DNA from: an uncultured Candidatus Melainabacteria bacterium
GTDB taxonomy: Bacteria > Cyanobacteriota > Vampirovibrionia > Gastranaerophilales > Gastranaerophilaceae
Direction: 5' to 3'
NCBI GenBank assembly: GCA_949398305.1
Contig: CASLVD010000007.1
Location: forward strand, 1 to 47,527
Length of the DNA stretch: 47,527 nt
The translations under genes and the position numbers were made by a program. The notes below the pieces were generated by a model. It was not told the origin of the DNA. It worked only from the letters and a program-made list of their open reading frames with translations, and did no database searches. Shown one piece after another: positions 39,709 through 47,527 of the stretch. Each line of letters begins with the position of its first letter. The first letter of the stretch is position 1.

Positions 39709-40968
39709 TTATAGAACTTTAACCAAGTTTCCTTGTTTATCAAAACTCATTGCAATTCTATCATCGTCAGAGTTGCTTTCTGTGTAGAAAACTAATTTAT
39801 CATCTTTATAAACAGCAGTTTTAGAAGTGTTATTTGCAAGGTTATTTATATAAACTTCTTTTTCTCCGTCATTGTTATACATTGTTGTTTTGGTAACTTT
39901 TTCACCTAATTGTTCAACAATAGAATAGCCTTGATATTTAACATCCGGATTGTTGTTAAAGATAATTGATTTTACATTGTTTTTATCTTTTGCATCTTCA
40001 ATACCGGTTAGTCTTCCTGTAACATCAAACATATGAATTACTTCACCATTGCCTGTATTTGTCGTGATTGAATGTAAAACACCGTTTGAATAGTATTTCT
40101 TTTCACCTTCTATAGATTTAGGATCATATCCTAAAATATAAGGCTGAGCAGGAACTAAATCTTTATCAGCAAACGGATTTATACCTGTATTGTTTGCAAT
40201 CGGTTCTTCTGAAGAATGTTTAATGCCTGAAGGAATTCCGTTTTTATATGTAACTTTTTCTGATTTACGATTTTCTCTGTCTATTGTCTCAACAGATACA
40301 ATTTGTCCTTTTGCATCAAATTGTGTTCTTTTTGAAGTAATACTACTCATTGTATTACCTTGTATTGGAGTTTCGGTACTTTCTTCAATAGCAGATGTTC
40401 CGTCAGCATAAATAATAGTTGCTTTTTCATAACCGTTCGGACCATATTCGATTTCAGCAACATTATCTAATTTTCCGTGGGAATAAACAGTGGTTTTTGT
40501 AATTCTTCCTTCTGAATCTCTTTCATTGATTTCTGTTAAAAATGATGACGGCATTTTACCAGGTTTAATATCATTAAAATTTTCCTGTTCACGAATCAAT
40601 TTACCTGTCGTATTGTCATAAACTTCGATTTTTCTGATTGCATCGTTCGGCGTTGCGATATCCATTTTATAAATCACAGTAGTTTTGCCATTACGTTTGA
40701 TAATAGAATCAAGCGCACCGTTTGGTGCTGTAACTCTTTCACCTTCAATAACTTTTATAGCTTCCGGCTGCAACACTGTCGGTAATGCCGGAGTAATTGT
40801 TTTTGGCGCGGTTTTAGCCGGTTGGTTATATGATGCTAAAGCATTAACTCCATTTAAATTCGGGTTTTGTACCTTTTGATTTATAGGTTGAGATACAGGC
40901 TGCTGTATTTGATATTGACCTGCTTGAACATTTTGAACACCCATTAACGGATTTATTGAATTAATCAT
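39709..40968 (-). CDS. Unknown repeat protein, YD/MORN-like motifs
   Basis: 419 residues without signal peptide or membrane helix. The first 75 residues are Gln/Asn/Pro-rich. The rest is a run of beta-hairpin-like repeats of the kind I-x-x-Y-D-x-x-G-K-L-x-x, for example IEVYDNTTGKLI, VYSHGKLDNVAEIEYGPNG and FDKQGNLVKVL, resembling YD-type or antitoxin-like hairpin repeats. GGAAGG lies 4-5 nt before the ATG. Function unknown. Confidence 0.7.
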   Translation of the reverse strand: MINSINPLMGVQNVQAGQYQIQQPVSQPINQKVQNPNLNGVNALASYNQPAKTAPKTITPALPTVLQPEAIKVIEGERVTAPNGALDSIIKRNGKTTVIYKMDIATPNDAIRKIEVYDNTTGKLIREQENFNDIKPGKMPSSFLTEINERDSEGRITKTTVYSHGKLDNVAEIEYGPNGYEKATIIYADGTSAIEESTETPIQGNTMSSITSKRTQFDAKGQIVSVETIDRENRKSEKVTYKNGIPSGIKHSSEEPIANNTGINPFADKDLVPAQPYILGYDPKSIEGEKKYYSNGVLHSITTNTGNGEVIHMFDVTGRLTGIEDAKDKNNVKSIIFNNNPDVKYQGYSIVEQLGEKVTKTTMYNNDGEKEVYINNLANNTSKTAVYKDDKLVFYTESNSDDDRIAMSFDKQGNLVKVL

Positions 40969-41083
40969 ATTACCTTCCTTTAAAAATTTTCACACTACAC
41001 TTATTAGAGTAATAACACATAAACAAAATTAATTGCTTGTATGTAACATAATGTAAATGAATTAAAAATCTTCAAAAGTATTA

Positions 41084-41089
41084 TATAAT
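41084..41089 (+). promoter_or_regulatory. mfd -10, possible leaderless start
   Basis: TATAAT followed by 7 nt and the mfd ATG at 41097. No clear -35 and no Shine-Dalgarno. Confidence 0.4.
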
Positions 41090-41096
41090 ATTAAAT

Positions 41097-44000
41097 ATGC
41101 TAGAGATAAATGTTGATGATATTTCAAGAAGTTACGAAGAATTCAGACAGAACGTAAAAAATGGTAAAACATTTGCTGTTACAGGACTTACATCTGTACT
41201 GCGTTTGTTTTTATTATCTAAAATTAAAGCATATTCAAAGAAAAAAGTTTTATTTATAACTTCAACCGAGCAAAATGCACTAAAATATCAAAGTGATTTA
41301 TCAAGCGGATTTAATATTCAAACTGAAGTTATGCCGTTTCAAAATATTTCAATGTATGACACGGTTTCGCCTAATTTATATGATTACGCACAGCAAATAA
41401 AAATTCTCCAAACCAAACCGGATATCGTAATCTGTCCTGTAAAATCACTTTTAGAAAAATTCCCGAATAAAGAATTTTTCAAAAAAAATAGTTTTAAAAT
41501 CAAAGTTGGCGATAATATAGATTTAAAAGAACTTGCCCAAAGACTTGTGGAGCTTGGTTACAAAAAATCCACAATGGTTAATGATATTTCTGAATTCAGT
41601 ATAAGAGGAGATATCGCGGATATCTTTTCACCTGACAATAACCCTGTAAGAATTGAACTCTGGGGAGACGAAGTTGTTGATATTAGATACTTTAACAACG
41701 AAACCCAAAAATCTATTGAAAAAATAAAAGAAATAAATATTTTACCGGTTTATAAATTTATTCTTGAAGGTAAAGAAAATCTTTTAAAAGAACTTCAAGC
41801 AGGAGAAGATGAAATTCCTGATGAATCCTATTTTGACGGTATTGAAGTTTATCAGAACTATTTTAATAAAAATCTTGTTAGTATTTTAGATTATTTTGAA
41901 GATTATATTTTAGTTTTTGACGAAACAACAGAAATTTACTCAAAATTTGAGTTTTTAGATGATAACTTTAATAAACAACTGGAAGAAAATCTAAAATTAA
42001 ACCTTATCAAACCGATTGAAGGTAAAAATCATTTTACATACGAAGAATTTTTGAGAAAAACATCTTATTTTACTAAAGTCGGATTTAATAATTTTATAGA
42101 CAGCGGAATGGGTGATTTGATAGAATTTAACTCCCAGCCTTTGCGAAATTTTGAAGCTGACTTAGATTTAATCACTGATTTCATATTAGATGCCCTCGCC
42201 CCTAGCGGGCGAGGGGAAGGGAGAGGGGGCTATAAAATCATAATAGCCACAGATTACCCCGAACGTGTAAAAGAAATCCTTAAAGAAAAAGAAATTTTTG
42301 CAGTAAATTTTACTGAAAGTATTGTTCTTGGCGGATGTATATTAGAAGACTTTAAAACAATTGTTATGACAGACAGAGAGCTGTTTAACAAACGTTCAAA
42401 AGAAATTACATCGTCTAAAAAATCTTATTTTAAAGAAAAACCTGAATTTATTGAAAATATCAATGATATCAAACCCGGTGAATTTGTAGTTCATACAATT
42501 CACGGGTTAGGGATTTATAAAGGACTTTCAAAACAAGAAATTGACGGGCAATTAAAAGATTATTTAACAATTGAATACGCAAATAAAGACAGACTTCATA
42601 TTCCGGCAGAACAAATTAACTTGCTTTGCCGATATCGCGGCTCAGGAACTATTAAACCAAAGCTTTCAAAAATGGGCGGCAGAGATTGGGAAAATACCAA
42701 AGCCAAAGTCAAAAAAGAAGTCGAAGTTATCGCTTATGACCTTTTAAGACTTTATGCAAGAAGAAAAATGCAGCAGGGAATTCAATTTTTACCTGATACA
42801 ACATGGCAGGTTGAAATGGAAGAAGCTTTTGAATTTGTGGAAACTCCTGACCAACTCAAAGCAATCTCTCAGGTTAAATACGATATGGAATCCGAGCAGC
42901 CGATGGATAGACTTATTTGCGGTGATGTAGGTTTTGGGAAAACAGAAGTTGCAATGCGTGCAATATTTAAAGCAGTAACATCAGGAAAACAGGCTGCTGT
43001 TGTTGTACCGACAACTATTTTGGCACTACAACATTATCAAACAATTGCCGAAAGATTTAAACCTTTCGGAGTCAACGTTGAACTTCTTTCAAGATTTAGA
43101 ACAAGGAAAGAACAAACCGAAACAGTAAAAAATCTTGCAACAGGAAAATGTGACGTTGTTGTCGGAACTCACAGGCTTTTACAAGAAGGTATTGTATTTA
43201 AGGATTTAGGCTTACTTGTAATTGATGAAGAACACAGATTCGGAGTTCGTCATAAGGAAAAATTAAAACAACTTCGTGAAAATATTGATATTCTTTCAAT
43301 GTCAGCAACACCTATTCCGCGAACATTGTATATGTCTTTATCCGGAATAAAAGATATGTCCGTAATTAATACCCCGCCTAAAAACAGACTTCCGATAAAA
43401 ACATTTGTCGGCGAATGGAATGAAAATATGGTGAAAAATGCCATAATACACGAACTTGATAGAGAAGGTCAGGTTTTCTATCTTTACAACCGCGTTGAAA
43501 CTATACAGGAATTTAAAGCCCAATTGCAAAGAATCATTCCAAATGCCAGAATCGCAATCGGACACGGGCAAATGGATGAAAAAGAACTTGAACAGGTAAT
43601 TATAGATTTTGCAAACCGCGAATATGACATTTTGCTTGCAACAACAATTATCGAAAACGGTATTGATATTCCAAATGCAAACACAATGATAATACATGAT
43701 GCCGATAGGTTCGGACTGGCTCAGCTTTATCAGCTGCGCGGACGTGTCGGACGTTCACAGCGACAGGCTTATTGTTATTGTTTATACAAAAAATCAAAAG
43801 AACTTAAAGAAGATGCAACTAATCGGCTTAAAGCAATAAAAGAATTCACAACCCTTGGCAGCGGATATCAAATAGCCTTACGAGATGTTGAAATCCGCGG
43901 TGTCGGCAATATTTTAGGAACAAAACAGCACGGTCATATGATAAATGTAGGGTTTGATACATACTGCGAACTTTTAGAAGAAACCGTTCAGGAACTTCAA

Positions 44001-44498
44001 GGAGAAAAAGTTAATAAATCAACTCCAACCATTGTTGATATTAACGTTACAGCCTATATTCCCGATGAATGGGTAGGTTCTACCGAACAAAAAATGATTG
44101 AATATAAACGTTTAGCGGATGTAAAAAATTCTGTTGAACTGGATTATATTGTTGAAGAATGGGTAGACAGGTTTGCTAAACCACCTGAAAGCGTTGAAAA
44201 TTTAATAAAATTAATAAGATTAAGACTATCAGCTACAGAGGTAAAAATTTCTGCCATTCGCGAAGTGCAAGATTGCATTCGCATTTACACACCATACTCA
44301 AAACCGGAGTGGAATATTATTCAAAAAACTTTACCGCATAATATTGCTAAAAAAATTAAATTTACACTTGCTCCAAAAACTTGTACAGAAGGTTCATCAA
44401 TATTGATTTTAGATACTTCGTATGTAAATTTTAATGAAGTATTTAACATTTTAACTGATTTGTTCTATTATATATACAAAGTTAGTCACGAATACTAA
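41097..44498 (+). CDS. mfd: Transcription-repair coupling factor Mfd
   Basis: 1133 residues. Mfd removes stalled RNA polymerase and recruits UvrA. The N-terminal UvrB-like region is followed by the RNAP-interacting domain (GEFVVHTIHGLGIYKGL), the RecG-like translocase and the C-terminal TRCF domain. The translocase carries Walker A GDVGFGKT (609-616), DEEH (710-713), SATPIPRTL, TIIENGIDIPNANT and QLRGRVGRSQR. Residues 366-378 are encoded by a GC-rich palindromic element, in frame and with no effect on the downstream domains. No Shine-Dalgarno; possible leaderless start. Confidence 0.97.
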   Translation: MLEINVDDISRSYEEFRQNVKNGKTFAVTGLTSVLRLFLLSKIKAYSKKKVLFITSTEQNALKYQSDLSSGFNIQTEVMPFQNISMYDTVSPNLYDYAQQIKILQTKPDIVICPVKSLLEKFPNKEFFKKNSFKIKVGDNIDLKELAQRLVELGYKKSTMVNDISEFSIRGDIADIFSPDNNPVRIELWGDEVVDIRYFNNETQKSIEKIKEINILPVYKFILEGKENLLKELQAGEDEIPDESYFDGIEVYQNYFNKNLVSILDYFEDYILVFDETTEIYSKFEFLDDNFNKQLEENLKLNLIKPIEGKNHFTYEEFLRKTSYFTKVGFNNFIDSGMGDLIEFNSQPLRNFEADLDLITDFILDALAPSGRGEGRGGYKIIIATDYPERVKEILKEKEIFAVNFTESIVLGGCILEDFKTIVMTDRELFNKRSKEITSSKKSYFKEKPEFIENINDIKPGEFVVHTIHGLGIYKGLSKQEIDGQLKDYLTIEYANKDRLHIPAEQINLLCRYRGSGTIKPKLSKMGGRDWENTKAKVKKEVEVIAYDLLRLYARRKMQQGIQFLPDTTWQVEMEEAFEFVETPDQLKAISQVKYDMESEQPMDRLICGDVGFGKTEVAMRAIFKAVTSGKQAAVVVPTTILALQHYQTIAERFKPFGVNVELLSRFRTRKEQTETVKNLATGKCDVVVGTHRLLQEGIVFKDLGLLVIDEEHRFGVRHKEKLKQLRENIDILSMSATPIPRTLYMSLSGIKDMSVINTPPKNRLPIKTFVGEWNENMVKNAIIHELDREGQVFYLYNRVETIQEFKAQLQRIIPNARIAIGHGQMDEKELEQVIIDFANREYDILLATTIIENGIDIPNANTMIIHDADRFGLAQLYQLRGRVGRSQRQAYCYCLYKKSKELKEDATNRLKAIKEFTTLGSGYQIALRDVEIRGVGNILGTKQHGHMINVGFDTYCELLEETVQELQGEKVNKSTPTIVDINVTAYIPDEWVGSTEQKMIEYKRLADVKNSVELDYIVEEWVDRFAKPPESVENLIKLIRLRLSATEVKISAIREVQDCIRIYTPYSKPEWNIIQKTLPHNIAKKIKFTLAPKTCTEGSSILILDTSYVNFNEVFNILTDLFYYIYKVSHEY
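42192..42230. repeat. GC-rich palindromic element inside mfd
   Basis: CCCTCGCCC/GGGCGAGGG (42193-42201 and 42207-42215) with loop CTAGC, followed by a G/A-rich tail to 42230. It adds exactly 13 codons (366-378), rich in Gly, Arg, Ala and Pro, to an otherwise AT-rich gene. Confidence 0.75.
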
Positions 44499-44514
44499 AA
44501 GAAAGAGAGAGTTT

Positions 44515-45657
44515 ATGAAAGTATCTAAGTTATTGACAACTTTAGCATTGGCGGCAGTTTTAACTACAGGCTGCGGTGTTAAAAATCAAAACGCTATTAT
44601 TAAAATTAATGACAAAGCCATTACACAAGCTCAATATGATAAACTTATTGATCAAAGTATTTCTCAATCACCATTTGGCAAATTAGGTGATTTAAAAGGT
44701 AATAAAGATGGCTTTTTATATCTAATGATGGAACAAAGAATTGTAAATCAATTAATTATTCAGGAATTATTAGATCAAGAAGCTGACGCTCGTGGTATTA
44801 AAGTTGAAAATAAAGATGTAGATGAAGCTTTAAAAGAAACTATGGACCAAATGGGCGGCAGAGATCAACTTATGGAAGTTCTAAAAGCTAACGGAATCAG
44901 TGTTAATGATTTTAAAAATGATTTAAGAACTCAGGTTAAAATGCGTAAACTTGCTGATGCCGCAGGTGACAGCAAAGTTACAGAAAAAGAAATTTCTGAT
45001 TTTTATAAGAAAAATCCTGACAAATTCAAAAACCCTGAAAAAGTCAGAGCATCTCACATTTTAATTGCCGCAAACCCTTACGAAATCGGTGAAGATATTA
45101 AATCAAAATCTAAAAAAGAAATTTCTGAAGATGAATTAAAAGCAAAAGTTGATGCTGTTATGGCTGAAAAATTAGCTAAAGCAGAAAAAATTGCAAAAGA
45201 AGCTCAAGCTGATAAAACAAAATTTGCTCAACTTGCTAAAAAATACTCTGAAGATCCAGGTTCTGCAAAACAAGGCGGAGATTTAGGCTTCTTTGCTAAA
45301 GACCAAATGGTACCTGAATTTGCTGAAACAGCATTCAGCGCAAAACCTGACACCGTTTCAAATGTAGTTAAATCTCAATTCGGTTATCATATTATCTATG
45401 TTCAAGACAGACACGCTGCAGGAGTAACTCCTTTTGAAAAAGCTAAAGCCGGTATTGAAGATTACTTAAAAACCCAAAAACAAGTTAAAGCTCTTGATGA
45501 TTTGACAGCTGCAGCTAAGAAAAAAGCTAAAATTGAATTTATGGACGAAAGATACAATCCTGAAGTTATTCAAAAGAAATTATCAAAACAAGTTGATGAT
45601 GCTACAGGCGGTCAAGCAAGTAAAGTTAAAGAAGCAACTAAAAATAACAAAAAATAA
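44515..45657 (+). CDS. PpiC-type peptidyl-prolyl isomerase (PrsA/SurA-like)
   Basis: 380 residues. A signal with a lipobox-like LTTGC (about 16-20) suggests a lipoprotein. An N-terminal SurA/PrsA-type chaperone domain (25-165) is followed by a parvulin domain (about 170-305). The latter shows VRASHILIA, FAQLAKKYSEDPGSAKQGGD, GFFAKDQMVPEFAETAF and FGYHIIYV. It helps secreted proteins fold in the periplasm. A long Lys/Glu helix is inserted in the parvulin domain (195-230), and the C-terminal tail is Lys-rich. GAGAGAG precedes the ATG; 16 bp after mfd. Confidence 0.9.
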   Translation: MKVSKLLTTLALAAVLTTGCGVKNQNAIIKINDKAITQAQYDKLIDQSISQSPFGKLGDLKGNKDGFLYLMMEQRIVNQLIIQELLDQEADARGIKVENKDVDEALKETMDQMGGRDQLMEVLKANGISVNDFKNDLRTQVKMRKLADAAGDSKVTEKEISDFYKKNPDKFKNPEKVRASHILIAANPYEIGEDIKSKSKKEISEDELKAKVDAVMAEKLAKAEKIAKEAQADKTKFAQLAKKYSEDPGSAKQGGDLGFFAKDQMVPEFAETAFSAKPDTVSNVVKSQFGYHIIYVQDRHAAGVTPFEKAKAGIEDYLKTQKQVKALDDLTAAAKKKAKIEFMDERYNPEVIQKKLSKQVDDATGGQASKVKEATKNNKK

Positions 45658-45674
45658 AACTTGAACAATAATGA

Positions 45675-45704
45675 AAGAACTCCGAAAATTCGGAGTTCTT
45701 TTTT
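45675..45704 (+). terminator. Terminator after the foldase gene
   Basis: AAGAACTCCGAA/TTCGGAGTTCTT (45675-45686 and 45689-45700), then TTTT. It may also stop the convergent 45741 transcript. Confidence 0.9.
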
Positions 45705-45740
45705 ACTACTAAACTAACCTTTTTTTACAATACTTTTTAA

Positions 45741-46079
45741 TTAAATCTGTACGTTTTGGCTTTCGTATTCAATGCCCATTTCTCTTAGAGTTTTAATAAA
45801 ATTTTGAGCACAAATTCTTTGAGCTTCCGGCGGTACAATTCTCAAAATTTCAACTGTTCTTGAAATAACAGGGTCTTTGTCATACCAACGGTTATTTGCA
45901 TTAACCGGTTTTACCATCGCATAGAATTTATCAATTGTTTCTTTTGAAACCTTTTCTTCAATTTTTTGCAGGAAAATTTCTGCTTGAGCTCTTAATTCTG
46001 TTTGATAATTTCTTAAAAGCTCAATAACTTCTAATAATAACGGGTCATGATCATACCAACGTTTATAAGTAGGACTCAT
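45741..46079 (-). CDS. Unknown protein with two RWYDxDP repeats
   Basis: 112 residues made of two related halves. KRWYDHDPLLLEVIELLRNY (6-25) and NRWYDKDPVISRTVEILRIV (62-81) align. Each is followed by a helix with a conserved A-x-x-F-x-x-x-x-x-E pattern. It is cytoplasmic by sequence. GGAGGG precedes the ATG, which lies 17 bp inside the end of murA, so it is co-translated with it. Function unknown; a helper in early peptidoglycan synthesis is only a context guess. Confidence 0.75.
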   Translation of the reverse strand: MSPTYKRWYDHDPLLLEVIELLRNYQTELRAQAEIFLQKIEEKVSKETIDKFYAMVKPVNANNRWYDKDPVISRTVEILRIVPPEAQRICAQNFIKTLREMGIEYESQNVQI

Positions 46080-47382
46080 TATGTGTACCCTCCGTTAGGT
46101 TAATTTGGGAATCTTCGTTTCTACGTTCAATTTTCCCTCCTAACAATCTTATCTTATTTTCAAAATTTTCGTATCCTCTATCTATATGATGTAGTTTTTC
46201 GACAATAGAGTTACCTTCAGCCATCAAAGCCGCAACAACTAAAGATGCACCGGCTCTTAAGTCACTTGCTGTCAATGTTGCTCCTGAAAGCTTTTTAACA
46301 CCTTTTATAATAGCGTGGTTTCTATCCTGATGAATATCAGCGCCCATTCTGTTTAAATCAGGCACCTGCATAAATCTGTTTTCGTATAAACTTTCTGTAA
46401 TAATTCCAACACCGTTTGCTGTTGTCAAAAGAGTCATTGCCATTGATTGCAAATCAGTAGGGAATCCCGGATACGGCTGGGTTACAAAGTTTATAGAATT
46501 CAATCGGTTTTTACAGCTTACTTCCATAGATGTCGGGTCTAAAAGCTTGATATTAGCGCCCATTTTTAACAATTTATCAGTGAAAAATGTCAAATGTGCC
46601 GGATAAATATTTTTGATAATACCCTTACCTTTAGTTGCAATAATTGCTGTCATAAAAGTTCCTGCTTCGATTCTGTCAGGAATTGTTGTATATTCAATTG
46701 GATGTAAATCAGTTTGTTTTACACCATTGATAATAATTTCAGAAGTACCTGCACCAACAATATCAGCACCCATTGTATTTAAGAAATTTGCTAAATCAAC
46801 AATTTCCGGTTCTTGAGCCGCGTTTTGAATCTTTGTAGATCCTTCAGCTAAGACTGATGCTAACATAATATTTTCTGTAGCACCAACTGACGGAATATCA
46901 AGATATACATCAGAACCAACAAGTTTGTTAGTTTTAGCGTGCACGTAACCGTTTTCGATTTTAATTTTAGCACCTAATGCTTCAAGTCCTCGAATATGGA
47001 AATCAACACGTCTTTCACCGATAGCGCATCCGCCCGGTAATGCCACACGAGCTTCTTTGCAGCGGGAAACCAATGCTCCTAAAACAATAAAAGATGCTCT
47101 CATTTTACTAACCAATTCATAACTTGCAGTTACACTAGTAATATCAGTCGCATCAATTGTAAGAGATTTTTCTTCTCTATTATAACTTGTTTTACATCCA
47201 AGCTGTGCAATTACGCTAAGCATAATTTCAACATCTGTTAAATCCGGTACATTATAAATTTTGGATTCACCTTTGGCAAGAATTGCTGCTGCCATAAGTT
47301 TTAAAACCGAATTTTTAGCACCGCCTATAGAAACTTCACCTTTTAACGGGGTTCCGCCTTTTATATAAAATCTTTCTACCAA
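46063..47382 (-). CDS. murA: UDP-GlcNAc enolpyruvyl transferase MurA
   Basis: 439 residues from a TTG at 47382 that has a perfect GGAGG 5 nt upstream. MurA makes the first committed step of peptidoglycan synthesis, adding enolpyruvate to UDP-GlcNAc. KNSVLKLMAAAIL near the N-terminus carries the catalytic Lys and Asn. The active-site Cys is C119 in ALPGGCAIGERRVDFHI, the form that fosfomycin can alkylate. The RAGASLVVAALMAEG segment near the C-terminus is typical. The next gene overlaps its end by 17 bp. Confidence 0.96.
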   Translation of the reverse strand: MVERFYIKGGTPLKGEVSIGGAKNSVLKLMAAAILAKGESKIYNVPDLTDVEIMLSVIAQLGCKTSYNREEKSLTIDATDITSVTASYELVSKMRASFIVLGALVSRCKEARVALPGGCAIGERRVDFHIRGLEALGAKIKIENGYVHAKTNKLVGSDVYLDIPSVGATENIMLASVLAEGSTKIQNAAQEPEIVDLANFLNTMGADIVGAGTSEIIINGVKQTDLHPIEYTTIPDRIEAGTFMTAIIATKGKGIIKNIYPAHLTFFTDKLLKMGANIKLLDPTSMEVSCKNRLNSINFVTQPYPGFPTDLQSMAMTLLTTANGVGIITESLYENRFMQVPDLNRMGADIHQDRNHAIIKGVKKLSGATLTASDLRAGASLVVAALMAEGNSIVEKLHHIDRGYENFENKIRLLGGKIERRNEDSQINLTEGTHNESYL

Positions 47383-47527
47383 TTTAGCCTCCGAAAGAAA
47401 TCTTTATCATAACTTACTTATATCATAATACAATGAGGAAATTTTGTTGTAAATAAATTAAAATATGTAAAGATTGTATATACTGACATGCTGATAATTA
47501 TAAATATTTTAAATCATTAAAAAAGGA
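47383..47527. other. Upstream region of murA to window edge
   Basis: 145 bp, AT-rich. Apart from the murA Shine-Dalgarno (GGAGG at 47388-47392) I see no gene or firm promoter. Confidence 0.4.

Overview
The window reads as chromosomal DNA of an AT-rich, diderm, probably anaerobic gut bacterium. My best guess is a non-photosynthetic cyanobacterial relative (Vampirovibrionia/Melainabacteria, order Gastranaerophilales-like). This is inference from: FTLAEVLITLGIIGVVAAM-type pseudopilins, many TPR proteins, LPS export genes (diderm envelope), a flavodiiron protein next to ferritin (oxygen defence of an anaerobe), and a few flagellar rod genes. No sequence comparison was possible. I see no prophage, insertion sequence or CRISPR array.

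Layout. 1-3490: two small XRE regulators, ruvC, a membrane-anchored Hsp20-like protein, a ribbon-helix-helix regulator, an L,D-transpeptidase and a pseudopilin whose 5' end is interrupted at a G tract. 3468-6487: dnaG-rpoD, translationally coupled. 6605-7737: two unknown single-gene units, each bounded by short inverted repeats and closed by similar terminators. 7974-10341: a LuxR-type DNA-binding protein, lepA, and a 52-residue gene with a folded 3' UTR. 10603-14824: TPR protein, probable lipoprotein, C_GCAxxG_C_C protein and an endonuclease IV-like TIM barrel. 14821-19324: pseudopilin, Xer recombinase, TPR protein, engB. 19679-21406: flavodiiron protein plus ferritin. 21460-25276: aminotransferase and unknown genes, a folded RNA candidate upstream of tRNA-Leu, tag, GNAT; then tRNA-Cys. 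25605-27854: flagellar rod genes (two flgF/flgG-like, flgB, flgC). 27915-34462: DUF3137 protein, ctpA, an HExxH protein, TPR protein, FtsB/DivIC-like protein and a surface protein. 34559-34608: candidate small RNA. 34622-37276: lptB, lptF/G and a phosphodiester glycosidase. 37580-40968: structured RNA candidate, diguanylate cyclase, alpha/alpha-toroid protein and an unknown repeat protein. 41097-47382: mfd, a PpiC foldase, a duplicated-motif protein and murA.

How it works together. Most genes are housekeeping: replication and repair (ruvC, dnaG, mfd, tag, endonuclease IV-like, Xer), core transcription and translation (rpoD, lepA, engB, two tRNAs) and envelope (murA, L,D-transpeptidase, Lpt genes, CtpA, PpiC foldase, FtsB-like). 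The unusual content is mostly outside known protein families: (i) nine genes have a -10-like hexamer 6-7 nt before the ATG and no Shine-Dalgarno, as expected of leaderless mRNAs; (ii) palindromic elements sit inside reading frames (mfd, pseudopilin); (iii) there are several candidate structured RNAs, one with 19 nt of perfect complementarity to an mRNA elsewhere in the window; (iv) two unknown genes are flanked by matching inverted repeats.
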